DNA from: JACCXG01 sp963836735
Lineage (GTDB): Bacteria; Acidobacteriota; Vicinamibacteria; Vicinamibacterales; 2-12-FULL-66-21
Length of the DNA stretch: 64,000 nt
Assembly (NCBI GenBank): GCA_963836735.1
Contig: CAWIKP010000024.1
Coordinates: 151,845-215,844, forward strand
Direction: 5' to 3'
Below the pieces are notes generated by a model. That model was given only the letters and a program-made list of their open reading frames with translations. It had not been told where the DNA came from and ran no database searches. A program made the translations under genes and the position numbers. Positions 35,490-44,287 of the stretch are shown here, one piece after another (within the stretch, counting starts at the first letter, position 1; each line of letters starts with the position of its first letter).

Positions 35490-36548
35490 CTACCTGACCG
35501 GCGTGGACTCGAGCCCCACCGGATCGCGCAAGTCGAACCGATCCAGCAGGTATTGCCCCTGTGCGATGACCTGCTCGTTGTCTATCCAGACGTTGCAGTC
35601 GCGGGTCAACACGTCGACGTGGGTGCGCGACTTCCAGTCTGCGTGAGTCTGGCTGCCGTAAGGATCGCCGAAGGCCAGATGGACCCCGGGGAATTTTTCG
35701 TCCTGCAGGAGGATGCCAATCATCCGGCGGAGACCGACATTGGTCCCGAACGCCAGTTCCCCGACGCGGTCGCTGTTCGCGTCGGTGTGGCAGTAGTCCC
35801 AGAAGTCCTGCCGGAGATCGGAGCGGTCGCACCGGGCGTCGACGAGCCGGCCGCCGCGGATCTCCAGGGTCAACGGCGTCGACTCGAGGCTGCCGTACTT
35901 GGCGTTGAAATAGTCGCCCGCGGTCCCGTCGCAGACGAATCGGCCGTCCACCGACGCCGGCGTGGTGAAGACCTCGCCGGCCGGCAGGTTCGACCAGTAG
36001 CGCGGGTTGATCAGCCCGCTGGTTTTCACCCACACGAGCGACGGATCGAACGTGGCGGTGAAGTCGGTCCCGGCCGGGGTCTTGACCGTCAAGCCCGACG
36101 CGGTGCGCATCCGCTCGCACAGCTGCTGGCTCAGGCGATCGACGAGGCGATAGTCGGCACGGAGCCCCTCGCGCATGATCTGCGGCGTCACCCCCACCAT
36201 GTGCGCGTAACGAATCCGCCGGCGCTCGATCACGGCGACGATCGCCATCCGCACCGGCAGTTCGCCTTCCTGCGGCTGCACGCACAGAATTCCCGCGTCG
36301 GCCTGCTCCAAGGCGTCGAGAATCCGGGAGGGGGCGGCGGTCATCGGCCGCACGCTGACCGATTCGATGAGCACACCGTCGGTCCGCGCCCCGCGCTCGT
36401 CGAGCGCCGCGGCCAGGCTCGCCGCCACCGGCGCGCTCGCCCGATCGGCGATGAGCGCGACGCGCTCCCCTGACTGAATGGCCAGACAGGTCCCGACGGC
36501 GTTGCGAGCGCCGGGCATCAGGTCGGGCGGAGGGGGGCCGAAAAGCAT
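35490..36548 (-). CDS. M29-like aminopeptidase (leucyl aminopeptidase family)
   Basis: 352 residues. Motifs typical of aminopeptidase T-like proteins: DRVGELAFGTNVGLRRMIG, VHLAFGDPYGSQTHADWK and SRTHVDVLTRDCNVWID. The metal ligands Glu and His fall in GELAFGTN, HLAFGDP and HADWKSRTHVD. Expected to be a metal-dependent cytoplasmic exopeptidase. The downstream rhodanese begins 5 nt after its stop, suggesting one transcript. The start at 36548 lies 22 nt from the repeat at 36571. Confidence 0.75.
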   Translation of the reverse strand: MLFGPPPPDLMPGARNAVGTCLAIQSGERVALIADRASAPVAASLAAALDERGARTDGVLIESVSVRPMTAAPSRILDALEQADAGILCVQPQEGELPVRMAIVAVIERRRIRYAHMVGVTPQIMREGLRADYRLVDRLSQQLCERMRTASGLTVKTPAGTDFTATFDPSLVWVKTSGLINPRYWSNLPAGEVFTTPASVDGRFVCDGTAGDYFNAKYGSLESTPLTLEIRGGRLVDARCDRSDLRQDFWDYCHTDANSDRVGELAFGTNVGLRRMIGILLQDEKFPGVHLAFGDPYGSQTHADWKSRTHVDVLTRDCNVWIDNEQVIAQGQYLLDRFDLRDPVGLESTPVR

Positions 36549-36570
36549 CGAAATATTGTACAGGGGCCCT

Positions 36571-36715
36571 CAACTCCCAACTTCCAACTCCCAACTCCCA
36601 AGAGGAAACAGTCGAACAATGAAGCCAAGAACATCCAACGAGCTTGTTGGTACGCCTTTCACCCCATTGTTCGAAGGGCTCCCCTTGGGAGTTGGAAATT
36701 GGGAGTTGGGAGTTG
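36571..36715. repeat. Heptamer-armed inverted repeat with AAGCT core
   Basis: Left arm CAACTCC/CAACTTC heptamers. Left core half eroded (GTCGAACAATGAAGCC). Centre ATCCAACGAGCTTGTTGGTA; right core half intact (CTTTCACCCCATTGTTCGAA, GGGCTCCCC). Right arm TTGGGAGTTGGAAATTGGGA. It abuts the stop of the ATP-grasp gene at 36716 directly. Confidence 0.82.
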
Positions 36716-38063
36716 TCACTGTCCGACCACAAATGCCGGTACCTGCCCCCCGCCCGAGGTGACGTTCGCCAGCCCGGTCGGTACTCAGTCTGGTCAGATA
36801 GCCTCCGAGCCTGCCGCGAAACAGGTAGGGCGCAAGGTCCACCAGCATGTCGCGCATCACGACGTGTCCCTGGTCGTCGAAGTGGGGGAACACCTCGCGG
36901 CGCACCGGGATTCGCTCCTGAATCACCCAGGTCCCGGGTGGGTCCGCCAGCGCCTGGTTGAGCGCGGCGTCCCAGGCCGACTCGCTTGCTTCCCAGCCGA
37001 GCAGCACGCCGGTGCCGCCATACTCGTCGTTCGGCTTCAGCACGAGGCGTTCGCGGTCGCGGACGGCCAGCGCGAGCAGACCTTCGTTGCGGCCGTCGCG
37101 CTCGGTCTCGACGTCCGCAACCAGCCTGGTCCAGGGCACGTGGGCCGGAACGATCGCCCGATCGGCAGCATCTTGCAGCCCCGCGAACGCGGGATCGGTC
37201 AGCACCGCAAAGAACGCCTTCTTGTGCGCCAGCTTGCAGCGCAGCGTGTTGGCCACGCAGACGGCCCCGCTCTCGTACGCCGTCAGCAGCGCGGCGCACT
37301 CGTCCGCCCTGGCAATGAGGTCGTTGACCAGCACGCGTCTGTAGACGAGATCGATCGGCTGTCCGGCGGCGCGCAGCACGCCGCCTTCGAACCTCAGCTC
37401 GCGGGGATCGCAGATGGTCGTGGGGACGCCCTCGTGGAGGAACGCGTCGCGCAACAGCTCGAACTCCGTCCAGGTCGGGACTTCTCTCCAGTCGACAATG
37501 GCAATCACCGGCGGCGAGGCGCGCCCGCCCCACTCGCGATAGCTCTCGAGCAGCGCGGCGAGGAGCGGCGGGATCGTCGCGTGATAGGTGACGGCCATCC
37601 GCCGCTTGAACGCGGTCATGACATCGAGGTCGTCGAACAGCTCGCAGAGCCGCTGCGTGTAGGCGGCCCCGGCGGGCGATTCGGCGTTGTACTCGGCGAA
37701 ATGCAGCGAGTCGGGCAGCAGGAACGCGTCGAGCCGCGACGCGGTGCTCGCGCGCGCGTAGCCGGGATCGATCCGAATCAGCCGTTCCTCGGCTTCCGTC
37801 ACTCCCAGCGCGGTCAGCAGTCTCCGATCGGACATCGCGGCGGCTGCCACCCGCTCGCCGATCGCGGCAATCCGCTCGGAGGCCTCACGAATCCGCGCTT
37901 CGTCGGCCGCCGAGAGAAAGAACGGCCGCAACACCGGGCAATGAACCCGGTCGCCGAAGGTCAGCTTTCGATCGCGCATCGCGTCGGCGAGCGACGTGCA
38001 GAACACCGGCGTCAGCTCGTGGTCGGGCCGCAGCAGCCCGGTCCACTCCGCAATCGCATCCAT
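36716..38063 (-). CDS. Circularly permuted ATP-grasp-family protein (one frameshift)
   Basis: About 448 residues. Segments LPDSLHFAEYNAESPAGAAY, RLVLKPNDEYGGTGVLLGWE and TWVIQERIPVRREVFPHF carry the nucleotide- and Mg-binding pattern of permuted ATP-grasp enzymes. Near 36785 one extra base shifts the frame; repaired, the C-terminus reads TGLANVTSGGGQVPAFVVGQ and stops right at the repeat. The start overlaps the upstream stop as TAATG. Third gene of an amidoligase cluster; likely forms an amide or peptide bond on an unknown substrate. Confidence 0.75.
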
Positions 38064-39032
38064 TACCGTACGCCTGGAGCGCCGGTGAAGCCAGTGCTCG
38101 GGCCGACCCCGATCATCTCTTCCCAGCGCGGCCACGACTGCGACGGCAGCCCGTTCAAGGCCCGATCGATGACCAGTTGCGACATCTTCTCGATGACGTG
38201 CCTGAAGTAGAAATCGGTGATCCGATCGCGTTCGAAGTCGGGCGCCGGGTTCAGATAGTCGATGGCGTACGGCACGTCGTCCTGGATCGCGAACTCGATG
38301 GTGTTCATCTCGTAGCCGAGCGCCAGGTTGATGGTCTGCGCGTCGCGCACCACGCGCGCGCCAAGACCGGCGCTCAGGTACTCGTGCTCCACCAGATAGC
38401 GGCGCTCGCGCGGGTCGTATGCGACCGGAGTGATGTCGGTCTTGCCGAACGTGAAGCACCGCACGTAGCGATCGAACTCGATGAACTGCTGCAGGGTCAT
38501 CGGATAGGGCGACGTCACCTCGTAGGCGGCGATCAGCTCCTCCCGGTTGTTGACCTTGTAGACGTGCTTCCAGCCGCCGCCCGAGTAAGGCTTCAGGATC
38601 GCCGGACGCCCGACGTAATCCAGCAGGCCCTCCCAGTCGATCGGGAACACCAGGTTGCGGAGTGACTCCGGCGTGAGATCGATATCGGCCGGATAGCCTT
38701 TCTGCGGCAGCAGCACGGTGCGGGGGATCGCCAACCCCAACTTGTGCATCACGCAGTAGTTGAAGAACTTGTCGTCGGCGGTCCACCAGAACGGGTTGTT
38801 GATCACGTAGGCGCCGTGCAGCACGGCGTGCTTGAGCGCGCCCCGGTAGGTACTCGACCTCGTGCGAGATGCGGTCGACGATCACCCGGTACTCGGACGG
38901 CTCGTCCAGCTTCGTCCCGCCGAACTTCGCCATCTCGGCGCGGATCCCATGCGGATGGCCGAGCTGATTCACCCGCTCGATGAACGCGGGCGGGAAACTG
39001 TACTCACGGCCGCACAACAACCCAATCTTCAT
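38063..39032 (-). CDS. ATP-grasp ligase (one frameshift)
   Basis: About 322 residues. N-terminal pre-ATP-grasp domain KIGLLCGREYSFPPAFIERV, then the ATP-grasp domain: DKFFNYCVMHKLGLAIPRTV, RPAILKPYSGGGWKHVYKVN and LALGYEMNTIEFAIQDDVPY with YAIDYLNPAPDFE. The metal-binding Glu and Asn are visible in the last stretches. The frame shifts near 38850 (EVEY to YRGALKHAVLHGAY), fitting one extra C. Its ATG overlaps the YbdK-like stop as ATGA. Middle gene of the amidoligase cluster. Confidence 0.8.
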
Positions 39033-40150
39033 CGCCCCGCTCCCCGGGCTTCGACGCCCTGCCGGGTGTCCTGAACAAGATGCTGCACCACCGCCTTGAG
39101 ATCGCCGGTCCGACGGAAGACCGCGAGCTGGCGATCGGCGCTGGTGCCCTCCTCGAGGACCGTATGGACGTAGTTGACCGCCTCACGGCTGCCGAGCTCG
39201 TCGAGCACGTCGTCGAGGAATTCGAGCAGCTCGCGGGCGAGATCGCGCATCGGGACCTCGGCCCGCTTGCCGAAGTCGATCAGCTTCCCGTCGAGCCCCC
39301 ATCGCGCGGCCCGCCACTTGTTCTCTTCGATCAGCGCGCGCCGATAGAGACGGAAACCCTGGTTGCGGGTGTAGAGCTTGTGCAGCTTCACGACGATCGC
39401 CTGACAGAGCGCGGCGATCATCACCGCCGCCTCCGGCCTGGTGGTCACGTCGCAGACGCGGAACTCGAGGGTGCCGAAAACCGGGTGCGGCCGCACATCC
39501 CACCAGATCTTCTTCGCGTCTTCGATGCAGTGGAGCTCCACCAGCAGCTGCACGTAGTTCTCGTAGGCGCTCCACGAATCGAAATGATCCGGCACACCGG
39601 TCCGCGGGAAGCGCCGGAAGACCGTGGTGCGGTACGACTTCAAGCCGGTGTCCCGGCCCATCCAGAACGGGGAGCTGGTCGAGAGCGCGAGCAGGTGCGG
39701 CAGGAAGTACCGCGCCATGTTCATCAGGTCGATCATGGTCGTGCGATCGGGCACCGCCACGTGCACGTGCAGTCCGAAGATCAGGAGGGATCGCGCCAGC
39801 TGCTGCAGCTCCTCGACGATGCTGTCGTAGCGCACGCCGGGGGACAGCACCTGGTCCTTCCAATCGGAGAACGGATGCGTGCCCGCGGCGGCCACCGCCA
39901 GCCCGACGCGTTCGGCCGCGCTGGAGAGCTCGCGCCGGATCCGGAAGATCTCGTCGCGCAGCTCGGAGACGTCGCCGCAGATCTTCGTCCCGACCTCGAC
40001 GATCGACTGGTGCAGCTCGCGCTTGATGTACTCCCCGAGGGCCGGCGTACCCGAGGCGAGCAGCTCGGTGACGTGGGAGCGCAGTTCCCAGGTGTTCGGG
40101 TCGACGATCTGGAATTCTTCCTCCACGCCGACGGTGAACCGGTGGGACAT
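39029..40150 (-). CDS. Carboxylate-amine ligase, GCS2/YbdK family
   Basis: 373 residues. Start SHRFTVGVEEEFQIVDPNTW with the catalytic EEE typical of the family. Also HQSIVEVGTKICGD, RSLLIFGLHVHVAVPDRTTM and GTLEFRVCDVTTRPEAAVMI. YbdK-like enzymes show weak glutamate-cysteine ligase activity. Overlapped by two ATP-grasp genes, it more likely starts or caps a small peptide-like metabolite. First gene of the three-gene operon; the upstream gap holds a GGGTTCN repeat. Confidence 0.85.
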   Translation of the reverse strand: MSHRFTVGVEEEFQIVDPNTWELRSHVTELLASGTPALGEYIKRELHQSIVEVGTKICGDVSELRDEIFRIRRELSSAAERVGLAVAAAGTHPFSDWKDQVLSPGVRYDSIVEELQQLARSLLIFGLHVHVAVPDRTTMIDLMNMARYFLPHLLALSTSSPFWMGRDTGLKSYRTTVFRRFPRTGVPDHFDSWSAYENYVQLLVELHCIEDAKKIWWDVRPHPVFGTLEFRVCDVTTRPEAAVMIAALCQAIVVKLHKLYTRNQGFRLYRRALIEENKWRAARWGLDGKLIDFGKRAEVPMRDLARELLEFLDDVLDELGSREAVNYVHTVLEEGTSADRQLAVFRRTGDLKAVVQHLVQDTRQGVEARGAGR

Positions 40151-40170
40151 GGGGAGATCATTACATGAGT

Positions 40171-40346
40171 GGGTTCCGGGTTCAGGGGTTCCGGGGTTCC
40201 GGGTTCGGTTCTGGGTTCAGGGTTCGGTTCCGGGTTCTCCGGTTCCGGGTTCTCCGGTTCGGCTTGTGAACCCCTGAACCTTGAACCGAACCCTGAACCC
40301 TTGAACCGAACCCTGAACCCCGGAACCCCTGAACCCGGAACCCCTG
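40171..40346. repeat. Heptamer-armed inverted repeat, GGGTTCN type
   Basis: Left arm about 90 nt of GGGTTCC, GGGTTCA, GGGTTCG and GGTTCTG units. A 6-nt centre (CTTGTG) follows. Right arm is about 78 nt of the reverse complements (GAACCCC, GAACCTT, GAACCGA). It lies between divergent genes and is the longest pure-heptamer hairpin in the window. Confidence 0.85.
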
Positions 40347-40359
40347 TAGAATTTCCCCA

Positions 40360-40812
40360 ATGGGTCTCCTGTGGTTCCGCCGGTCGAAGGCGAAGGAAAC
40401 CGAAGAAGTCGCGCCGCCGCCGGTGCCGGCCGCTCGGGGCGAGGCGCGGGGGCCGCTGCGGCTCCGTGGCCTGCTGCTGCTGAATCTCAGGCCGAGCGAC
40501 GGTCCCAAACATATCGAGACGGCGCCGCCACTCGGGGGGCGTGACGAGGTGATCGTCGCCCTGCAGGCCCTGGCGCCTGGCATCACCTTCGACGCCAACG
40601 GCCGGGCGGAGTACCGGCGGGACAACTATCGCCTGAGCATCGACCTCGGACGCGGCGACCCGGTGCCTGCCGCGGTGGCGGCCGCGGAGGGCGACGCCGC
40701 CGTGGACCTGCTGCGGTTGTTGATGCAGCGCCAGGGCTGGCGCGCCTACGTGCCGAAGGCCGGCGTGTTCGTCGAGCCCGACGCGCTCGATCTGTTCGGC
40801 TTCTCGGACTGA
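40360..40812 (+). CDS. Unrecognised small soluble protein
   Basis: 150 residues beginning MGLLWFRRSKAKETEE, with a proline/alanine-rich linker. A compact domain follows: GRDEVIVALQALAPGITFDA, EYRRDNYRLSIDLGRGDPVP and LLRLLMQRQGWRAYVPKAGV. The domain has alternating strand/helix pattern but no motif I recognise. Start ATG 40360 lies 14 nt after the repeat. It is convergent with the oxidoreductase gene, with only 3 bp between stops. Hypothetical. Confidence 0.65.
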   Translation: MGLLWFRRSKAKETEEVAPPPVPAARGEARGPLRLRGLLLLNLRPSDGPKHIETAPPLGGRDEVIVALQALAPGITFDANGRAEYRRDNYRLSIDLGRGDPVPAAVAAAEGDAAVDLLRLLMQRQGWRAYVPKAGVFVEPDALDLFGFSD

Positions 40813-40815
40813 GGC

Positions 40816-41730
40816 CTATTTCAGATCTTCCTTCAACAGATCGCTATTGATCGCGAAGGCCGCTTCGGCGCCCTCCGACGCAGCCACCACCACCCACTGC
40901 ACGGCGCGCGAGGCATCGCCGGCCACGAACAGGCCAGGCAGATGGGTCGTCTCGTACTTGCCCGTCCGCACCGTTCCTTTTTCGTTGAACTCGCATCCGA
41001 GCCGCTCGAGCAGATCGGAGCGCTGATACTGACCGGTCGTGAAGAACAGCGCCCGGCGTTCGAGCGGCGGCGCGTTCTCGAACACGACCCGGGACAGGGC
41101 GCCGTCGGCGCCTTCCAGGCCGGTGACCCGTTCCTCGCGAATGGCGATGCCGTTCCGTTCAAGCCGGACGCGGTCATCGGGCTCGATTTCCGCCGGGCCG
41201 TCCGTGCACAACACCAGATCGCGGCTCCAGGCGGTGAGCTCCAGCGACAGGCCGACTCCGCGCGCTCCACGGCCGTAGATGGCGAGAGGCTGATCGCACA
41301 GCTCCCAGCCATCGCAGTACGGACAGTGAAACACGCTGCGACCGTAGAGCTCGCGGAAGCCGGGGATCTCGGGAAGGTTGTCCACCACGCCGGTCGCCAG
41401 CAACAGCTTCCGCGCCGCCATCGTTTCGCCGGACTCGAGGGTGACGACGAAGCCGTCGCCGGGCCGGCAGGCAGCGGCGGCGACCTGCTCGTCGCGAACT
41501 CGGACGGACTTGTACTTCACGAGCTCGTCTCGCGCCAGGCGCAGGAAGTCGGCCGGTGCGATGCCGTCGCGGCTCAGATACCCGTGCAACGCGCGCGAGG
41601 GTGCGTTTCTCGGCTTGCCATTGTCGAAGACGACGACCGAACGCCGGCACCGGCCCAGCATCAACGCGGCGCTCAGTCCGGCGGGGCCGGCGCCGACGAT
41701 GATGACGTCAGATCTCCGCTGGTCTGTCAT
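40816..41730 (-). CDS. Thioredoxin-reductase-like FAD/NAD(P) oxidoreductase
   Basis: 304 residues. FAD-binding DVIIVGAGPAGLSAALMLG, the redox pair in VFHCPYCDGWEL (CxxC), a second GxGxxG-like IYGRGARGVGLS, and FVAGDASRAVQWVVVAASEG near the C-terminus. The NADPH-binding loop is weaker than in true TrxB, and the Cys pair is CPYC rather than CATC. This matches the broader TrxB-like family, so the partner could be a thioredoxin, glutaredoxin-like or other disulfide. Confidence 0.88.
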   Translation of the reverse strand: MTDQRRSDVIIVGAGPAGLSAALMLGRCRRSVVVFDNGKPRNAPSRALHGYLSRDGIAPADFLRLARDELVKYKSVRVRDEQVAAAACRPGDGFVVTLESGETMAARKLLLATGVVDNLPEIPGFRELYGRSVFHCPYCDGWELCDQPLAIYGRGARGVGLSLELTAWSRDLVLCTDGPAEIEPDDRVRLERNGIAIREERVTGLEGADGALSRVVFENAPPLERRALFFTTGQYQRSDLLERLGCEFNEKGTVRTGKYETTHLPGLFVAGDASRAVQWVVVAASEGAEAAFAINSDLLKEDLK

Positions 41731-41733
41731 GTG

Positions 41734-41881
41734 TCAACTCCCAACTCCCAACTTCCAACTCCCAACCTGATCGGCTCGAACGCGCGGGATGAGTTTCGTA
41801 CCAACAAGCCTGTTGGTACGTCTTTCACCCCGTTGTTCGAATAGTTTCCCGTGGGAGTTGGAAGTTGGAAGTTGGGAGTTG
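41734..41881. repeat. Heptamer-armed inverted repeat with AAGCC core
   Basis: Left arm CAACTCC, CAACTCC, CAACTTC, CAACTCC. Core CGGCTCGAACGCGCGGGATG, TACCAACAAGCCTGTTGGTA, CTTTCACCCCGTTGTTCGAA. Right arm GTGGGAGTTGGAAGTTGGAA, GTTGGGAGTTG. It occupies the whole gap between two minus-strand genes. Confidence 0.83.
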
Positions 41882-41884
41882 TCT

Positions 41885-44260
41885 TTACCTCGCCTGCAGC
41901 GCAGCGATAGCCTCGAACCTCGGCTCGGACCGCAGCGAGTCGACGTCGGGATCACGACGGACCCGCGCGGCGGTCAGCGCCGGAAGCTTCGCCGCGACCC
42001 GCTCGAGCGAGTCGAGGGCGCGCTCGCGGTCGCCGCTCAGCGCATACATGCACGCCACGTAGTAGCGCGTGAACGGATCGTCGGCGCCCTTCGCGAGCAG
42101 GCTGTCGAACATCTTCCGTGCGCGCTCGAAATGCCGGGTGGCTTCGGCGGTCCGCCCCTGGCGATGGCAGGTCGCGCCGATCTTGATGGTGAGCTCGATC
42201 GCGGTCCGATCCTTCAGCGCGTGATCGCTGGAGGCGACGAACTGGAGGCCCCGCTCGTACTCGCGCAGCGCGTCGTCGTACCGTCCCTGCAGGTAGTAAA
42301 CGTAGCCGAGCCGGCCGTTCGCGCCAACGACCTGGAGGCCCGCGTTGCCGGAAATGTACTGATCCTGCAGTTCGACCGCCCGCTTGCAGACCTCCTCGGC
42401 GCGTTCGTACTGACCTTCCCAGGCCAGCAGCAGCCCGAGCTGCAGGTACGAGTAGCCCGCGTCGGGATTGAGTGCGATCGCGCGCTCGAACTCGGGAATC
42501 GCCGACGCGAAGTCGCCTTTGCCGACCCAGTAGGCGCGGGCCAGCGCCTGGTGTGCCTGACCGTTGTCCGGCTCGAGCCGGATCGCTTCGCGCATCGCGA
42601 CCATCGCTTCGTCGATGCGGCCAAGATTCAGGAGCGCGGCTCCGAGCCAGGTGTGCGCGTCGGCCAGATCGGGGTCGATCGACAGGGCACGCCGCTCGAT
42701 TTCGATGGCCTGCTCGATCAGATCGGTCAGGCTGAGGAACGACCCCTTGAGGCTGTACGCGCCGCCGAGCGCGGCCCACGCCAGTGCATATTCCGGATCG
42801 TGACGGGTCGCATGCTCGAAGGCGGCGATCGCCCGCTCGATCGAATCGCGGCTGGCCAGCCGGAGGTTCATCATGCCGCGGGCGAAGCTCTCGTAGGCTT
42901 CGACCGACCTGGTCTCGCGGCGCTCGATTTCAGCGATCTCGGTGCCCCGCAGGACGACGTTGAGCCCCTGACTGAGCTCGTAGACGATCTTGTCCTGCAG
43001 CGCGAAGATCTCGGTGACGCGACCGTCGACCTTCACCGTCTTCCACACCGCGCCGGTGGACAGGTCGACGAAATTCGCGGTGATGCGCACCATCTCGCCG
43101 ATCTTCTGGAAGCCGCCCACGACGACCCAGGTCGCCCCCAGCCGGCGGCCGATGTCGATGGCCAGCGATTCGTCGAGACTGGCGTTGGACGCCAGGTTCC
43201 GTAACGCGTCGTAGACCCGCGCCCGGCCGATCACGGTCAGGCCGTGGATGTTCTTCAGATCCGAGCTGACCGTCTCCGCGATGCCGGTGCCGATCCAGTC
43301 GTCGGTCGCGTCGCGAGTGATGTTCGCGAAGGTCATCACCGCCACCGAGCGCTCGATCGCGGATGGCTGCGGACCGCTGGCGGCGGCAGCCCGGCTCGCG
43401 CTGACGCGGCTCGACTCTTCGAGCGAGCTGGAGAGCTCGCGCAAGTCCTGCCGCATGTCGCGCGCGCTCTGGTACCGGAACGTCGGCGATTTCTCCAGCG
43501 CGCGCATCACGATGGCGTCGAACGCCTTCGGCGCGGTGGCGTTCAGCGCCGACGGCGGCGCGGGAGTCTCATGGAGAATCTTGTCCACGATCTCGGTCGC
43601 CACCGTGCCGGCGAAAGGCGTCCTGCCCGTGGCGAGCTCGTACAAGACGACGCCCAGCGAGAACAGATCGGCCCGGTGATCGACGCTGCGACCGAGCGCC
43701 TGTTCGGGCGCCATGTAGGAGATCGTCCCGACGACCATCCCGGCGATCGTCACCTGCGGCTGGGTGACGATCGCGTCGCGCTCGTTCACCGCGAGGAATT
43801 TCGCGAGCCCGAAGTCGAGCACCTTGACCAGGCCGCGCTCGGTGCGAATGAGGTTCGCGCTCTTGATGTCGCGGTGGATGATGCCGCGGCCGTGCGCCTC
43901 GTCTAATGCATCGGACACCTGCACGCCGACCTCGACGGCCTCGCGGATCGGCAGCGGCCCGCTGGCCACTCGCTTCGACAGCAGCTCGCCCTCGACGTAC
44001 TCCATCACGATGAAGTCGCTGCCGCCGTATTCGCCGATGTCGTAGGTGACCGCGATGTTGGGTGAGCGAAGCAGCGACGCCGCGCGGGCCTCGTTGAGCA
44101 AACGCGCACGACTGTCGGGATCCGCCTTGAGCGCCGGGGGCAGGAACTTCAGCGCGACGGGCCGGCCCAGGCGGACATCCTCGGCGAGGTAGACCTCGCC
44201 CATCCCGCCTGCGCCCAGCCGCTCACCGACGCGGTAGTGTTGAATCGTGGTGCCGAGCAC
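41885..44260 (-). CDS. Ser/Thr protein kinase with TPR repeats
   Basis: 791 residues. Kinase domain: glycine loop GERLGAGGMGEVYLAED, Lys in VALKFL, catalytic HRDIKSANLIRT, DFGLAKF and SYMAPEQALGRSVDHRADLF. A middle domain (VAVMTFANITRDATDDWIGT, GATWVVVGGFQKIGEMVRIT) is the FlgO/adenylate-cyclase-associated type common in this phylum. At least six TPR units end the protein, for example ALAWAALGGAYSLKGSF and AHTWLGAALLNLGRIDEAM. No transmembrane helix lies between kinase and TPR, so it is likely cytosolic. Confidence 0.9.
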   Translation of the reverse strand: MLGTTIQHYRVGERLGAGGMGEVYLAEDVRLGRPVALKFLPPALKADPDSRARLLNEARAASLLRSPNIAVTYDIGEYGGSDFIVMEYVEGELLSKRVASGPLPIREAVEVGVQVSDALDEAHGRGIIHRDIKSANLIRTERGLVKVLDFGLAKFLAVNERDAIVTQPQVTIAGMVVGTISYMAPEQALGRSVDHRADLFSLGVVLYELATGRTPFAGTVATEIVDKILHETPAPPSALNATAPKAFDAIVMRALEKSPTFRYQSARDMRQDLRELSSSLEESSRVSASRAAAASGPQPSAIERSVAVMTFANITRDATDDWIGTGIAETVSSDLKNIHGLTVIGRARVYDALRNLASNASLDESLAIDIGRRLGATWVVVGGFQKIGEMVRITANFVDLSTGAVWKTVKVDGRVTEIFALQDKIVYELSQGLNVVLRGTEIAEIERRETRSVEAYESFARGMMNLRLASRDSIERAIAAFEHATRHDPEYALAWAALGGAYSLKGSFLSLTDLIEQAIEIERRALSIDPDLADAHTWLGAALLNLGRIDEAMVAMREAIRLEPDNGQAHQALARAYWVGKGDFASAIPEFERAIALNPDAGYSYLQLGLLLAWEGQYERAEEVCKRAVELQDQYISGNAGLQVVGANGRLGYVYYLQGRYDDALREYERGLQFVASSDHALKDRTAIELTIKIGATCHRQGRTAEATRHFERARKMFDSLLAKGADDPFTRYYVACMYALSGDRERALDSLERVAAKLPALTAARVRRDPDVDSLRSEPRFEAIAALQAR

Positions 44261-44287
44261 GGTGTTGCTTTCCTCGATCTCAGACGC

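Noticed and set aside
40171..40346. The GGGTTCN array as a CRISPR array
   Set aside because: Units are 7 nt with no spacers and are followed by their own reverse complements, unlike CRISPR repeats; no cas gene is nearby.
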